From assembly GCA_963680875.1 (NCBI GenBank), contig OY804575.1, forward strand, positions 103,037,505-103,101,504: a stretch of DNA of 64,000 bases, written 5' to 3'. Position 1 is the stretch's first letter; every line of letters begins with the position of its first letter. The notes under the pieces are model-generated. The model saw only the letters and a program-made list of their open reading frames with translations. It made no database searches and was not told the origin of the DNA. Source of the stretch: Bathymodiolus brooksi (Eukaryota > Mollusca > Bivalvia > Mytilida > Modiolidae). This document shows, one piece after another, positions 31,880 to 43,065 of this stretch. Position numbers and translations under genes: made by a program.

Positions 31880-33600
31880 TCCATATGTTGAAAAATGTTT
31901 TTCTATTGTTTTTCTCTTTATAAGGGAAATTCAGAGAGAACTGAATCTGTAAATATTCTCAGTGGAAGAAAACAAAAGAGTTATCTTTCATTGTACAAAT
32001 CTGTATATTATAGAACAAACGATTTTCCATCAGTAAATCATGTTTTTGTTGTTGAATTTATACATGATGTGTACTATGATTAATGATTTATCAATATCTA
32101 CCTGGAATGTGCAAGGTCTGGGAGACAAATGTAATGATGTCAATTTTTTTTATCATATTTGAAATATGATATAGATATACTTCTGGAAACATGGAAGGGT
32201 ACTGAACCAAATTTTTGTATACCACAGTATAATATTTTTCAAAAATGTAGAAAAAAGAAAAAGAGGTCCAAAAGATTTAGTGGTGGAATTCTTATAACAT
32301 ATAAATCTAATCTTCACAGGGGAATTATGGAAATGAAAGATGTAACTTCTTTCTGAAAATAGATTATGGCTCAATCTAGACAAAAAAAAACGTTTTGAAA
32401 AATATCTATATATATGTGCTTGTTATATTCCTCCCGTAAACTCGGTCTACTATGATGATGATTTTTCTAAGCTTAAAGATGAAATTTCTAAAAGTAATGT
32501 CAAATTAGTACATGTAATATTCTCATTGCAGGAGATTTAAATGCTAGAATTTCAAATCATATTGACTTCATTGTGAATGAAAGTAATTCGCATGAAACTT
32601 TAGAATATTTACTACCAGATAATTATAACACAGATTATAATATTAATAGATGTTCTGTTGATAAAATACTTAATGCACAAGGACAGCAATTAATAGATCT
32701 TTGTATTGCCTCCCAGGTCCGTATTTTAAATGGTCGTTTTGTTGGAGATTCTGTAGGGAATGTTACTTGTTACAAATCTAATGGAGCTAGTACAGTTGAC
32801 TATGCTTTGGCCGACGTGGACCTACTCAAAAATATTAACTTTTTTCAAGTCTCTGATCCTTCTTATTTATCGGATCATGTACAGATTGTTGTTCATTTAT
32901 ATTGTAATATCTCACTAAACGAAAAATCTGATAATGCTTTACATTCAAATTTATTAAAATATTCCTATAAATGGGGGAAAATGTCAAAACATAAACTTTT
33001 AGATGCTATGTCTGAAAATTCAATACTAGAACAAATAGTATCCTTTGAAAATTCAAGTTTTGAAAAGAACAGTACAGGAATAGATGAAGCATCTGATGAT
33101 TTGAATAACATTTTTCAAAATTTGGCTAAAAAGTCTTGTCGATTTGTTCATTTGAAGAAGAAAAAAGTCAAGAAGAAGAAACCATGGATTGACACAGAAT
33201 GTAAAGACTTAAAGAAAACTGTATTAGATTTAGGGTCTGAAGTTAAAAAAGAACCTTTTATTTACAACTTAGAGTTAATTATTTTACACATTGTAAAAAA
33301 TTGAAAAAGATGGTTAAAAATAAAAAATATCAATTTACGAAGGGATTGTATGAAAAACTTTTGAACTGGAAAGAAACAGATACAAAACAATACTGGCAAG
33401 TTTTAAATTCACTCAAAAAGGGTGACAACTCGAGTAAAAATCCTGAAATTCAAGTTAATTTTGAAAAGATAATTAAGCATTTTAAATCACAAGGTAGTTG
33501 TAAAAATTATAATGTAAATTTAAAAAATAAAGTTGAAAATCATATAATTCAATATAAAAATTTACTAACTGAAAATTCCATTGCTGATAAACCTTATCTT
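31880..33600 (+). mobile_element. Degraded non-LTR retrotransposon (AP-endonuclease part)
   Basis: A frame opens at ATG 32076 with Ser-Thr-Trp-Asn-Val-Gln-Gly. After frameshifts it shows the ordered motifs of an AP-like endonuclease: WNVQGLG, LLETW, AGDLNAR (about 32525), STVDYALAD (about 32795) and SDHVQIVV (about 32870). The longest open piece is 32573-33304, followed after a stop by 33301-33600, a Lys-rich region normally preceding reverse transcriptase (PWIDTECKDLKK, YWQVLNSLKKGD). No reverse transcriptase follows; the element is cut at about 33600 by unrelated sequence. At least three frameshifts or stops show it is dead. Clade not assigned. It lies in the intron between stalk exons 3 and 4, opposite to the host gene. 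Confidence 0.85.
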
Positions 33601-33784
33601 ATCTTAGGATACATCCCCGTTGTAATATTCGTAACAGGAAACGAGTCCATTGGTCAGACGAAGGTTGATTTTTATTGCGTCCCATGGATGGCCGCGTTCG
33701 AGTCTACTGGCATAGAAACACTGTATTTCATGACGGAACGTGCTGGGTACAACAGCGTTCGGTCACAGCGCTATAACTGACTGG

Positions 33785-33835
33785 GGATGGTTGTAAATCC
33801 AACTACGATACGATCACGACCACCACGACTTCTTA
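33785..33835 (-). mobile_element. SINE 5' end remnant
   Basis: GGTTGTAAATCCAACTACGA then TACGATCACGACCACC, matching the right edge of the SINE at 23105-23352. The interval 33600-33785 is unrecognised; 33835-34390 shows only a short Penelope-like 3' remnant (about 34218-34250). Confidence 0.6.
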
Positions 33836-34396
33836 AATTATAGGTTGTACGGTAATCCTAAAATTGAGGGATATTGTTCCGAGCAGTGTATCTCTAGTAT
33901 AAGGCTATTTGCACATTACAGACTTGATTATAAATTTATATATTTTTACACCTTTTATAGGCGTTATCTCCCTTTAATTTTGTTGTAAATTTTCTATTTG
34001 CTATAACATTACTCTCTGATTTTTTTACAAGGTTTGAATGCAACATAAATATACAAATTATAAGACAGTTATACTCAAATTCTTGATTTTTTTCCCCATT
34101 GTTCTTGTTATAATTCCTTGTACAAAACATATAAAGAATAATAATAAAAAAAATAATAAAATCGTTTACCAAATAAAAAAGTATCAGATAATTGATTATA
34201 TTTGAAGAAAAGTTTACCAAAGATACCAAAGGGGTAATCAGAAGCTGAAAACCGAAGACGGACAGATATTCAAGAGTATTTAAGCATATCGCAAAAAGAA
34301 TATCTTAATTGATGAAATAACTACATTATAAAAATTGAACCAATGAAAGTTGCTTTATAAATACACTAATACAATAATGATATTTATTCAACTTGC

Positions 34397-34444
34397 CTGC
34401 TATCGTAGCTTGTTTTGTTCCTCTCGTGGCAGACACTGTTTGAG
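34397..34444 (-). CDS. Stalk exon 3 of the TSP1 receptor, with a GC donor
   Basis: The acceptor is TTTCTTCGTCTAG above 34444 and the donor is GCAG|GCAAGT, the common GC-AG variant. The phase is 1-1, 48 nt: two bases, 15 codons (QTVSATRGTKQATIA), one base. It is rich in Thr/Ser/Ala, consistent with an O-glycosylated stalk. Its length equals that of stalk exons 1 and 2, although the sequence is diverged. Confidence 0.5.
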
Positions 34445-34659
34445 CTAGACGAAGAAATATCAAATAAAATATACGGACAGTTGGGAATCAACTAAAAATT
34501 ATATACAAGGCAATCCGTCTTTTTAAGTTGTTCAAACATTTTTCAAATTCACGTGCAATTATAAATAATACTTCTTAACATAAGTGGTGATTTACGGTAG
34601 CTTATATGGACCATTTAATACCATTTCCTCCGAAATGTTACTTAATGTTCAGTTTGTAT

Positions 34660-34985
34660 TTTACCTGTCCCTTGATTTAGTGAATGACTGTTGCTTAACG
34701 CCAATTGAGCTATTTTCAAATTATATCATGGCGGGATCCAGTTACATTTCGTTGAGATACTGTCCGCTTTGTACTAGATCAACATGTTTTGTACTAGATC
34801 AACATGCTTTGTACTAGATCAACATGCTTTGTTGGATTTTAATAGCGCTGTCTCACTATTTAAAATAACAATCGTGGGTAGGCATGTCGCTCCACTCGGA
34901 CACATTATCCCCGATTTCAAGCTCACCAGTCTTTACACCTTGAACTCAACACTGTGAGCCTAGCGGAGATACAGCAAATAACATA
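34660..34985 (-). mobile_element. SINE-like repeat
   Basis: Plus strand reads GTGAATGACTGTTGCTTAAC then GCCAATTGAGC, ATATCATGGCGGGATCCAGT, CTGTCCGCTTTGTACTAGAT (the last word repeated three times in tandem). It is the same family as 54030-54400. It is present in this copy of the stalk-exon duplication but absent from the other, so it inserted afterwards. Confidence 0.65.
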
Positions 34986-35393
34986 TATACTTTCATAGAG
35001 AGATGCGTACGTAGGAGTGGACTTTTAAGTTGGCGAAGCTTTAGGGATGCACCTGAAAGTCGAGGGGCTGAGGGGGTCGGTGCAAGCGTTCAAAAATGAC
35101 ATGCAAATAAAAAAAAATGTTTTTTTTTTTTTAACTCGAGTCATACATTCGTGTTTTGCTGCACATTTTCTGCTTCCGCGCTAAAATTTCAGCAGTTTCT
35201 ACGCTCCTATACCCCTGATAGATAAGTATTGAGTTTTTATGCAAATATCTCATTTCTCTTTGTTTTCCCCCCTATAGAGTGGGGTTTCTACTTCTTCATT
35301 TTTTAATAAGAAGAGATAATTTAATTTGGTTGTATTGTATGACTGTATTGAAATGGATATCAATGTAGATATTATAAATGTTTTATTACAAAC

Positions 35394-35441
35394 CTTGAGT
35401 TGATGGTTTCAGTCTTGTTACTGTCACTGTTGAGCTTGTCC
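35394..35441 (-). CDS. Stalk exon 2 of the TSP1 receptor
   Basis: The acceptor is ATATTCCAG above 35441 and the donor is CAAG|GTTTGT at 35393. The phase is 1-1, 48 nt: two bases, 15 codons (TSSTVTVTRLKPSTQ), one base. About half the residues are Ser/Thr/Pro. It is a recent duplicate of stalk exon 1, with similar intron sequence on both sides. Confidence 0.7.
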
Positions 35442-35645
35442 CTGGAATATTTTTATTATATATTCATAAAATGTGTTTATTTTATCTAAAGGGAACACAT
35501 CGGTGTCATATCATACGCCATAGTCTATGATTTTAAGTCGAATCCTTGTAATAACACAGATTATTTTAATACCCAAAAATCATTGACTATTTCCTATCAC
35601 AATCCCACATCCCACAAATTCGGAAAAAAACCCATTATCTGATAA

Positions 35646-35780
35646 AGTTTGTCAGTGCCTTGCGACAGGTCGGTGGTTTTACTCTGGTAATTCCGATTTC
35701 CACTAAGATGACCTCCACGATATATAGCAAGAATATTGTTGAAAGTGGCGCTAAACACCATAACACTAACACTGTAATTT
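35646..35780 (+). mobile_element. SINE fragment with CCATAACACTAACAC tail
   Basis: GTTTGTCAGTGCCTTGCGAC, CCTCCACGATATATAGCAAG and GAAAGTGGCGCTAAACACCA, followed by TAACACTAACACTG, a degenerate form of the CCCTAA-type tail seen at 12540 and 17140. No head. Confidence 0.75.
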
Positions 35781-36019
35781 ACAAATGTAGTAAGCTTCTT
35801 TCATAATTTATATTCATTGTTAAAATGGTGATGACAGTATTTATACGTTAATCCGTGGTGTGATTTATCTTGGAGGTAGCATCTTATCTTTGAGAAACTA
35901 AATAATTCGCTCTAAGTACCACCTCAATAAAGAGTCAAGACGTAGTGTATATCGACAATAAGTTTTATGTACTTAAATCTCAGACTTCCTTGTTTGATTC
36001 TTATCGGGGTAGTAAATAA

Positions 36020-37170
36020 ACGTGGATATCTAATTTAGTGAGCACGACAGGTTTCTAGAATAACCTTCATCAAGTATACGCTCAAAATTAATAGGTTGGA
36101 AAGCCAAATAACTATTAAAAACGTTTCTGGGCAGGAATGCCATAGGATCTACAGAGAATAGCCAAAATAAACTGGGGTCACCTGTGCATGAGGGAGAAGA
36201 ACCTTGGTTTTAACTAAGGATATATTGTTTGAACTACTTGAAGATATATAAGATAAAGTATATGGAAAGTTGATGGAGAATTCAACAAATATACACAGGA
36301 AATTTCGTCTTTTTAAGCTGTTCAAAATGCTTTCAAATCCATATGCAATAATACATAATCTTAAACAGTACGAGTTGTAATTTATGGTTCGTGTGATTTA
36401 TACGGACCATTTTATACCATTTCGTCAGAAATGTTCCTTAAAGTTCAATAAGTCTTTGTCAATTGATATACAAGACTTATAATTCGTCAGTTTATCAATA
36501 TACAATATAAAGACTTGAAATCTTTGAGCAGTATTTTCACGTTCATTTCATGCATTGTATTTTCATATATTATACATCTCTTAGGCTTTTATGTAAATAG
36601 CTTATTTTCTTGTCCTTTTTCATAGCGATTGTGTGTTCTACTTCTTATTCAGACGAGAAAATTATATATAAATGTATGTTATGTTGTATTGAAGTATTAA
36701 TTAACGTAGGTATTATAAATGTTTAATTACAAACCTTGGGTTGATGGATTCAGTGTTGTTACTGTCATTGTTGAGCTTGGCCCTGGAATATTTATATTAT
36801 TAATCATTTCGTATGTATGTTTTATCTTGTAGATACATCTAACTTCGTATCTGGGAGAAATTAATAAACATATTCACCAAGTACCACTAAAATAAAGTTT
36901 TCAAAATAAAGTGTTTATCAACTGTAAGTCAAATGTTAAATGTACGACCTGTCAGTGGTAATAAAACGTAGATATCTAATTTAGTGCGCACGACTCGTTT
37001 CTGGAATAACCTTCTTCAGGTACACTCAAAATCCAAAGATATTTGAAAGTCAAATAATAATTAAAGAAAAGGTGTTTTAGAGCAATAAAACCAAATGACC
37101 TAAACAGGATAGCCAAAATCAGCAAAGGCTACCAAGACTGAGGGAGGAGAACTTGTTTTTTCTTTTTTTC
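36020..37170 (+). repeat. Dispersed repeat R1, two copies in the stalk units
   Basis: Copies at 36020-36230 and 36960-37170: GATATCTAATTTAGTG, GCACGAC, TTTCT(A/G)GAATAACCTTC, CTCAAAAT, ending in GAGGGAG(A/G)AGAAC. The same family occurs at 53140-53390 (inverse), 53400-53600, 53690-53890, and around 61330 and 61600-61720. Class unknown. Confidence 0.65.
36735..36782 (-). CDS. Stalk exon 1 of the TSP1 receptor
   Basis: The acceptor is ATATTCCAG above 36782 and the donor is CAAG|GTTTGT at 36734. The phase is 1-1, 48 nt: two bases, 15 codons (PSSTMTVTTLNPSTQ), one base. It joins the TSP1 exon at a Gly codon. Ten of 15 residues are identical to stalk exon 2. Phase 1-1 exons of equal length can be duplicated or skipped without breaking the frame, so stalk length may vary between alleles or isoforms. 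Confidence 0.7.
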
Positions 37171-37539
37171 TATAATAATTACATTATTTAGGAACTGTAT
37201 AATTTTAAAATCAGATCCGGAAAATTTCAAAAGATCTATTTGCACAAACTTGCATGGTAGTATTGGTGTAGTTATCGTATGAAGTTCCGGCATCAACCAC
37301 GTATAACATGTCTTGCGTTCAAAACACAATTCGAGTACAAGTTTTGATTAATCACTTTACAAAATAATTTAACTAGAACATAGTGGATTGTAATGGAACC
37401 AAAATAGTACGTCATAGTTTTACAATAACAATGTTCAGTACATTACTGAATTCGATATAGGCTGAATCGTATTCTGGATACATTGATATGATCTTCAGAT
37501 ATTATGGTCCGAGCATAAGGCTCGTGTTGATGATACATA

Positions 37540-37930
37540 TACAATACTGGTATACGTACATTGTCGGAAAATATAAAATTTATTTTTACGAGCTTTACAA
37601 ACAGGTAGAAAAGCGACCTTTTCTAGCATGTTTCGCAGCTAGTGCACATTTATTTTATATTCAACAACAATGTACGTATATTGTGCTTATCCTGCAAAAT
37701 CAAAAAGTTCAAAACCACTGTCAAATGGTCTGTAAATAGTTGAACCGGGCGTTGTTCTAATAATCTTCAATGGCGTCGTCTGTGACGTCAGCGCCTAAAC
37801 TGTTACCGTTTCTTTCTGTCGCTCTACATGAATCGGGTACACGAAATGTTTTATTAGGTCCATGACTAAATAACACTGAAGTTTATTTGACACCCTTTAG
37901 TACTCAAAATCACACAATTGCAGTAAAAAT
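37540..37930 (-). repeat. Dispersed repeat R2
   Basis: Inverse copy of the family defined at 51930-52310: TACGTACATTGTCGGAAAAT, CTGTTACCGTTTCTTTCTGT, CTCAAAATCACACAATTGCA. Confidence 0.75.
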
Positions 37931-38194
37931 GAAAGTGTTTATTTGGTAGTTAACATGCATCTATTCAAGATTCGTAGCGGTCTCGTCATCAATGGAGACC
38001 ACTAGTTTGAAACGGAAAAGTAATAATTTGAAGAAGGAAAAAAAAACAAGCAGCGTTTTCTTGTAATTGATTTTGTTTTTGTTTGTTCTTCGGACCTAAG
38101 TTGTTCTGCCCTGTCTTGTCATGTCGAGGACAATTTGTTGATGATTCCTTCTTTTACTATAAAGATCACTGCATTGAGGTGGATGTAGACACGA

Positions 38195-38400
38195 CTAGAA
38201 GAAGAGTTTGAAGATACCAAAGGGGTTATCAGAATCCGTATATCGATGAAGGGTAGACAATACAATGTCCAAAAGTAAAAGAACAAACAACGATTTACAA
38301 AACATACACATAAAACTAAAGATCGAGTAACGCGAATCCCACTAAAAACTGGGTGTGAATTCAGGTGCTCCGGAAGAGTAGGTAGTTTCTGTTCCATCAG
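38195..38400 (-). mobile_element. Penelope-like 3' UTR, minus-oriented
   Basis: Inverse of the recurring 3' end: AGATACCAAAGGGGTTATCA, ATACAATGTCC, CGCGAATCCCACTAAAAACT, GGTGCTCCGGAAGAG. It lies about 130 bp below the donor of the TSP1 exon. Confidence 0.75.
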
Positions 38401-38529
38401 TGACACCCGTCGTCTTAATCGTGAAATAACATTGCGCAGATAGACTTGTCAGTTCACTAGGTTAGCGCCCTATGCGTATATGAAAATGTTCAATGATCGA
38501 ATTTGAAAAAAATAACTAACAATACCTAC

Positions 38530-38908
38530 CGACAATCTGGAATTTACAGCAAGTTCCTGTGTAATTAGCATTACACTGACACATGTTTTGTGAGGCAATA
38601 AAATGTCCATGGTAGCAATTTGATCCACAAGTTCGCTGTTCTGTCAATGAAGTTAAAGTTTTGTTACATATCCCAGCACATTGTTTGTAGGATTTGGCCG
38701 CAGGAGGGCAGCATAATTTCCTACTTCGTGTCTGTGTTCCGCCACCACAGGACCGACTGCAGTTACTCCATTGTAACCACGATCCAGTGTCACATTCTTT
38801 TACAGTTGGTGTGTGGCTACATACATAAGCCGCATTGCTGTTATTGTTTGACAATATGAAAAATACGGAGATAAATGAAAACAATGTTGATACAAATAAA
38901 TGATACAT
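38530..38908 (-). CDS. Signal peptide plus TSP1-domain exon of a small membrane receptor
   Basis: First coding exon, ATG at 38908. Residues 1-26 are a signal peptide (hydrophobic core LFVSTLFSFISVFFIL, then SNNNSNA). Residues about 40-95 form a thrombospondin type 1 repeat: WLQWSNCSRSCGGG, TQTRSRKLCC and TEQRTCGSNC, with the Trp ladder, the CSxSCGGG motif, the Arg layer and six Cys. A Cys-rich end follows (NMCQCNANYTGTCC). The donor is GTC-G|GTAGGT, phase 1, at 38529. Continuing through exons at 36735, 35394, 34397, 29686, 22556 and 21972, all phases agree. The predicted type I protein has 234 residues: TSP1 ectodomain, Ser/Thr/Pro stalk, one membrane helix, short basic tail. It likely acts as a cell-surface adhesion or recognition protein; ligand unknown. 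Confidence 0.8.
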
Positions 38909-39152
38909 TTGAAATAAAAGTTATAATATATTGTTCAGGAAAATACTTATTTGGTCAGAATATACACACGAACTGATTGATATAAGTGTTTATTTATCGG
39001 CGTCAATAGACCACTTAAGGGAGATAACGAAAGGGATAAGAAATGAAATGACACAACAATAATAATTAATTTGATAAATTGTTTAACAGGAATAATATTT
39101 GTGTTGATAATATAGATATATATATATATCTTTGGCGATATTTTCTAACCTG

Positions 39153-40811
39153 TAGCCCTTTTCACAAAAATTCTTACGATAAAAAATTGTCGTAAGTGTA
39201 AAACTAAGATTAAAAAGAGTTTCACAAAAATACTTACGATAATCGTAAGTGTAAAAATAGTCCTAACTTTACGTGTAAAACTACCCTGTCCTAAGTGTAA
39301 AATTTTGATCGTAAGAGAAATTTTGGTCTTATTTTTTATCGTAAGTGAAAAAAATAGAAAAAAAGATGGACGATGTATTGGCGCTTCGACTTGAAAATAA
39401 AAGAGCAATTCATCGTTAGCGCATTTTCTCTGACCGTATGACAAACCTATTTACACATATTGATAAATGTTTATTGAAATGAATATGGTTTAATACAAAC
39501 AGACGCTACAAATGGCATTGTTGTTTACTCCTTTTTCTGGCGTGACTAATAACAGAGTCTGTCTATAACGATGCATTCCGTACATTTATCTTTTCAATGC
39601 AGCAGTGTATCGTTTGAAACATGACCAAAAAAATCAGGATAAGTCTCATTAATTTTAGATTTCAAATTGGGAACGATCGACAATCGAAAAGACTACTTGC
39701 AAACTTGGGGAGAATTCTTTTTTTTTCATTTTTTTTTTATAAAAACAGGAATACGGGATTTTCTTCTAGACATCTACTTCGCTTACAAAAGTTTTGTATG
39801 AACAGCCGCTTTAGGACTGGAATTTTCTGGATCCAATGATATCGTTTTGACTTTTGCCTTTATATTAGTAATATAATTTATTAATTTCTGGCAACTTCGA
39901 TGATCGTCGAACACTCTGGCAATACATAAACTTGTGTACATTCTTCTGTTATATTAATATTAATATATAACAGGGATATTTATTCGTCTTCATGATTGAT
40001 AGATGATAAACACATCTTAATTTGGGTTATCTCAGAAAAATCGGGATAAATTTTCATCAGTAAAAGAACAAGCGTTTAATTTTATGTGGGATGGGATTAA
40101 TTGTTAAAAAGGGGTAAATATTTTGCTGACAAATAACCGATAAAATGAATTATATGAATAGGTTTTTTTTCACACTCCAGATGCACTCCCTTAAAAAAAA
40201 TACTTCTACCAAAATTAACCATGCGTGGATGATGATGCACAACTCCAAGTAATGATAATTATTATAGATCATTTTAATTTACATGCATTAGAAATGTTCC
40301 TCTATACGAAAATCATACCCGTTCATATTTGGTGCAGTTATTGGTGACCGATTCATATACATTTTTTTGTATTAGATAAAAATTCAATATAAACATACAA
40401 ACACATCATAGCATAAAAACTGCTTATAAATTAGTGCCGGGGATATTTTATAGAATAATTTTATTAAAAAAAATGCTTTGTTGTGCTATGGAAATGAAAC
40501 TAGGTTGCTAAGGAAGATGGTTTATGGTGTTTAACACCCCTTTCAACAATATATCGGTCAGTTTTATTGGTGGAGAAAACGAGAGTACTCGGAGAAAACC
40601 ATTGACCTGTCGCAAATCACTGACAAACTTTATCACATAATGTTGTATCGAGTACACCTAAGGAAGAATGTTTTATCGTAAGTGTAATTTTAGTCGTAAG
40701 ATTAAAATTTGTCGTAAGATAATCTTTGTGAAAAGGACTTAGGAATTGTCGTAAGATAATCTTAAGTGAAAAAGTTAGGAGTATAGTTACGAATTTTTGT
40801 GAAAAGGGCTA
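39153..40811. mobile_element. Inverted-repeat element with CGTAAGT-rich ends
   Basis: The ends TAGCCCTTTTCACAAAAATT and AATTTTTGTGAAAAGGGCTA are inverse, and CTG flanks both sides (39150-39152 and 40812-40814), a possible 3-bp target duplication. Just inside, both ends are built of many short CGTAAGT/ACTTACG words. The interior has a nested SINE and no transposase. Confidence 0.7.
40518..40662 (-). mobile_element. SINE nested in the CGTAAGT element
   Basis: TTTATGGTGTTTAACACCCC, GGTCAGTTTTATTGGTGGAG, AATGTTGTATCGAGTACACC. 5'-truncated, minus orientation. Confidence 0.8.
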
Positions 40812-40829
40812 CTGTTTCGCAGCGATTGC

Positions 40830-41115
40830 AAATTAATTTGATGTTTATCGACAATGTACGTATTTTATGCTTATCCTGCAATATCACAAAGTCCAAAACA
40901 ACTGCCAAATTGTCTGAAAATAGCTGAAACAAGCGTCGTTCTAATCGTTGTTAATGGTGTCATCTGTGACGTCTGTGTTTATACTGTTACCGTTTCGTTC
41001 TGTCGCTCTACACGAAACAGGTACCATAAATGCTTTATTAGGTTCATGACTAAATAACAATGGAGTTTATTTGACCCCCTTTATTAGTACTCAAAATCAC
41101 ACAATTGCAGGATAA
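40830..41115 (-). repeat. Dispersed repeat R2
   Basis: Copy of the family at 51930-52310 in inverse orientation, better preserved than 37540-37930 and sharing its CACACAATTGCAG end. Confidence 0.75.
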
Positions 41116-41489
41116 ACTATATTAGTGCAGTGTCTTAATGTATAAAATTTATGTGTATGTGGCTTAAAAAATGGGACAAAGGCGAGGTTCACCGAGTAGT
41201 TTTCTAGCTTCTCGCCAAATATGCATAAGCTTTATTTTTTAAAGATACATCATTAGTAATATGTTTATCCTGAAGAAAGAAATCATATTAATCTATTGGT
41301 GGTGATATTTGAATTATATAAAATTATACAATTATCCCTTGATTGCCCCTTTTTATATTTTCTGTCAACAGGAAATCAACTGATTTACATCTAGTTTCCG
41401 AAAGCTCTTAAAATCTTAAAAGAAGTACCAGAAAAGATATCGATATATAACAACATTTTATCCACTCTATGCAATTTGACTTCTCAAAT

Positions 41490-41672
41490 AAAACAAGTTC
41501 AAGATAAAACTTTATTTCATGTCAGAGTAGTAAGTATAAGAGTTTTTGTTTAAAGAGCTAAGGATGTACAACAGTTTTCCAGTTATTACTGCCAGTAACA
41601 ATTACCTCCACAGAGTTAATGAAAACGGTGTTAAAACGTCGATAATCTAATCTAATCTAATCTAATCACTAT
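41490..41672 (+). mobile_element. Probable non-LTR retroelement 3' end with (TCTAA)n tail
   Basis: AAGATAAAACTTTATTTCAT ... GTTAATGAAAACGGTG, ending in CTAATCTAATCTAATCTAAT. A terminal short-unit microsatellite after a unique 3' block is typical of some LINE and RTE families. 41115-41490 shows nothing recognised. Confidence 0.45.
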
Positions 41673-41929
41673 ACTATGCGTCGGTGACTGGCTTTTTATA
41701 TCATTTTCCCGCATATAAATATTGCTTTTCCGCATAAAAAAAGTATTTTCTCAGAATTTATTTCATTTACGATAAGTTAGTTAAATATCGCTTCCGTGTC
41801 CTATCTATTAAAACCACCATAGAATAGAATGTACTTAAAATGTTCATGCAAATATTGTACCCAATAAAACCATAATCTTTCTATTAGCTTCATTGCAGGA
41901 TACTTGTAACCAACATGTCTTTAGTGTAG

Positions 41930-43065
41930 TCACTCTTTGTCAATTAACCTGTTTACACTTTTCGTAATTGTTCACTGCAAAGTAAATTTTTTTCCACTCC
42001 GTCATATAAGATCAGCTTTAGTGAGGGACCTCATTTTGACATTAAATCTATGTCTGTATTTTCTAAATAACCTCTATATAAATGAAGATGAATGGGAGAT
42101 GAGTGTAAATTTAACCGTTTATGTGTACATGAAAAGGTCTTTCACCGGACGTTTTATACGAGTTACACGACTGGTTCCACCAGCGGAGCAGTATCTGCTA
42201 TCCCTTTCGAACACCGGCGTTTTTCAACAAACAGTTGGCATTCCTATTGGTACCATCTGTACTCTCCTTCACGCTGACGTTTTCCTTTATTCGTAGAAGG
42301 CATACTTCATACAGGGGCTTCCCAAGAAAACGAAAAGATATTAGCCCGGTCCTTTAATGTCACGTTCCGCTATATAGATGATGTCCTTTCAATGAAAAAT
42401 CCACGTTTGGTGTGTTTGGTGATCGCATATATCCCATTGATCTTAAAATAAAGGATACCACATATACAGCTGATCTGCTCTATGCACCTCAAAATTGACC
42501 GTGAGGACCTGTTAAAAACGAAACATTACGACTAAAGAGATTATTTCAATTTTCCTATTGTAAATTTTCCATTTATATGTCGCAACATTCCATCACCTGC
42601 ATATGGAGTAAATATCTCTCAGTTGATCCGATATTCTAGAGTTTGTGGTTCCTATCATGGTTTCTTTGATAGACAATTGCTGCTCACAAGCAAGCTACTG
42701 AACGAAGGGTTTCCATTGGTTCAGTTGAAATCATCACTTTGAACTATTTGTGGCCACCACCATGATTTGAATAACCGTTACGGAATATATGTGTCACAAA
42801 ATGACCACACAATGTTCCGATTTCCGTAATAACCGAATTTGTATCAATGAAGCAGGAACTGTTTACCTTTCCGAAGCAGAAAAGTTCACCCCATGCTTTG
42901 GTGTGGTTCACATTGCGCGATCCTTAGTTTTATGTGTAGTGTTTTGTAGATCATTGTTTGTCCTTTTTCTTTTGGCCATTGTATTATCAGTCCTTCGATA
43001 TACGGCTTCTGATCGCACCTTTTGTATCTTCAAGCTTTTCTCTCGTGTTGTTCATGTCACCGAAT
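41930..43065 (+). mobile_element. Penelope-like reverse transcriptase remnant with 3' UTR
   Basis: In shifting frames this carries QQTVGIPIGTICTLLHADVF at about 42225-42285, the catalytic FRYIDDVLS at about 42365-42392 (YIDD intact), DRIYPIDLKIKDTTYTADLL near 42425, and weak C-terminal motifs to 42790. It matches the widespread bivalve reverse transcriptase lineage with GIPMGTN/FRYIDDVL signatures, which I place with Penelope-like elements. Stops and frameshifts are frequent, so it is dead. The 3' UTR follows (GCAGGAACTGTTTACCTTTC ... ATACGGCTTCTGATCGCACC TTTTGTATCTTC). Several other copies of this 3' end are scattered in the window. Confidence 0.8.

Larger units (their letters stand above)
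34440..37170. repeat. Tandem duplication of a stalk-exon unit
   Basis: Two diverged units, about 34440-36225 and 36225-37170, share an order of landmarks: CCGTCTTTTTAAGTTGTTCA / TCGTCTTTTTAAGCTGTTCA, ATTATAAATGTTTTATTACA / ATTATAAATGTTTAATTACA next to the 48-nt exon, and an R1 repeat (GATATCTAATTTAGTG) at 36020 and 36960. The first unit is longer because of later SINE insertions. Confidence 0.7.

Noticed and set aside
32573..33304. 243-codon frame as a host endonuclease
   Set aside because: Motif order and the Lys-rich region after it are those of a non-LTR retrotransposon. Its N-terminal part is in other frames, so it is dead.
38620..38859. Plus-strand frame of 79 codons
   Set aside because: Shadow of the TSP1 exon on the opposite strand.
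41937..42296. 119-codon plus-strand frame as a host gene
   Set aside because: It carries the GIPIGT motif of a reverse transcriptase whose other motifs lie in other frames; it is a decayed element.
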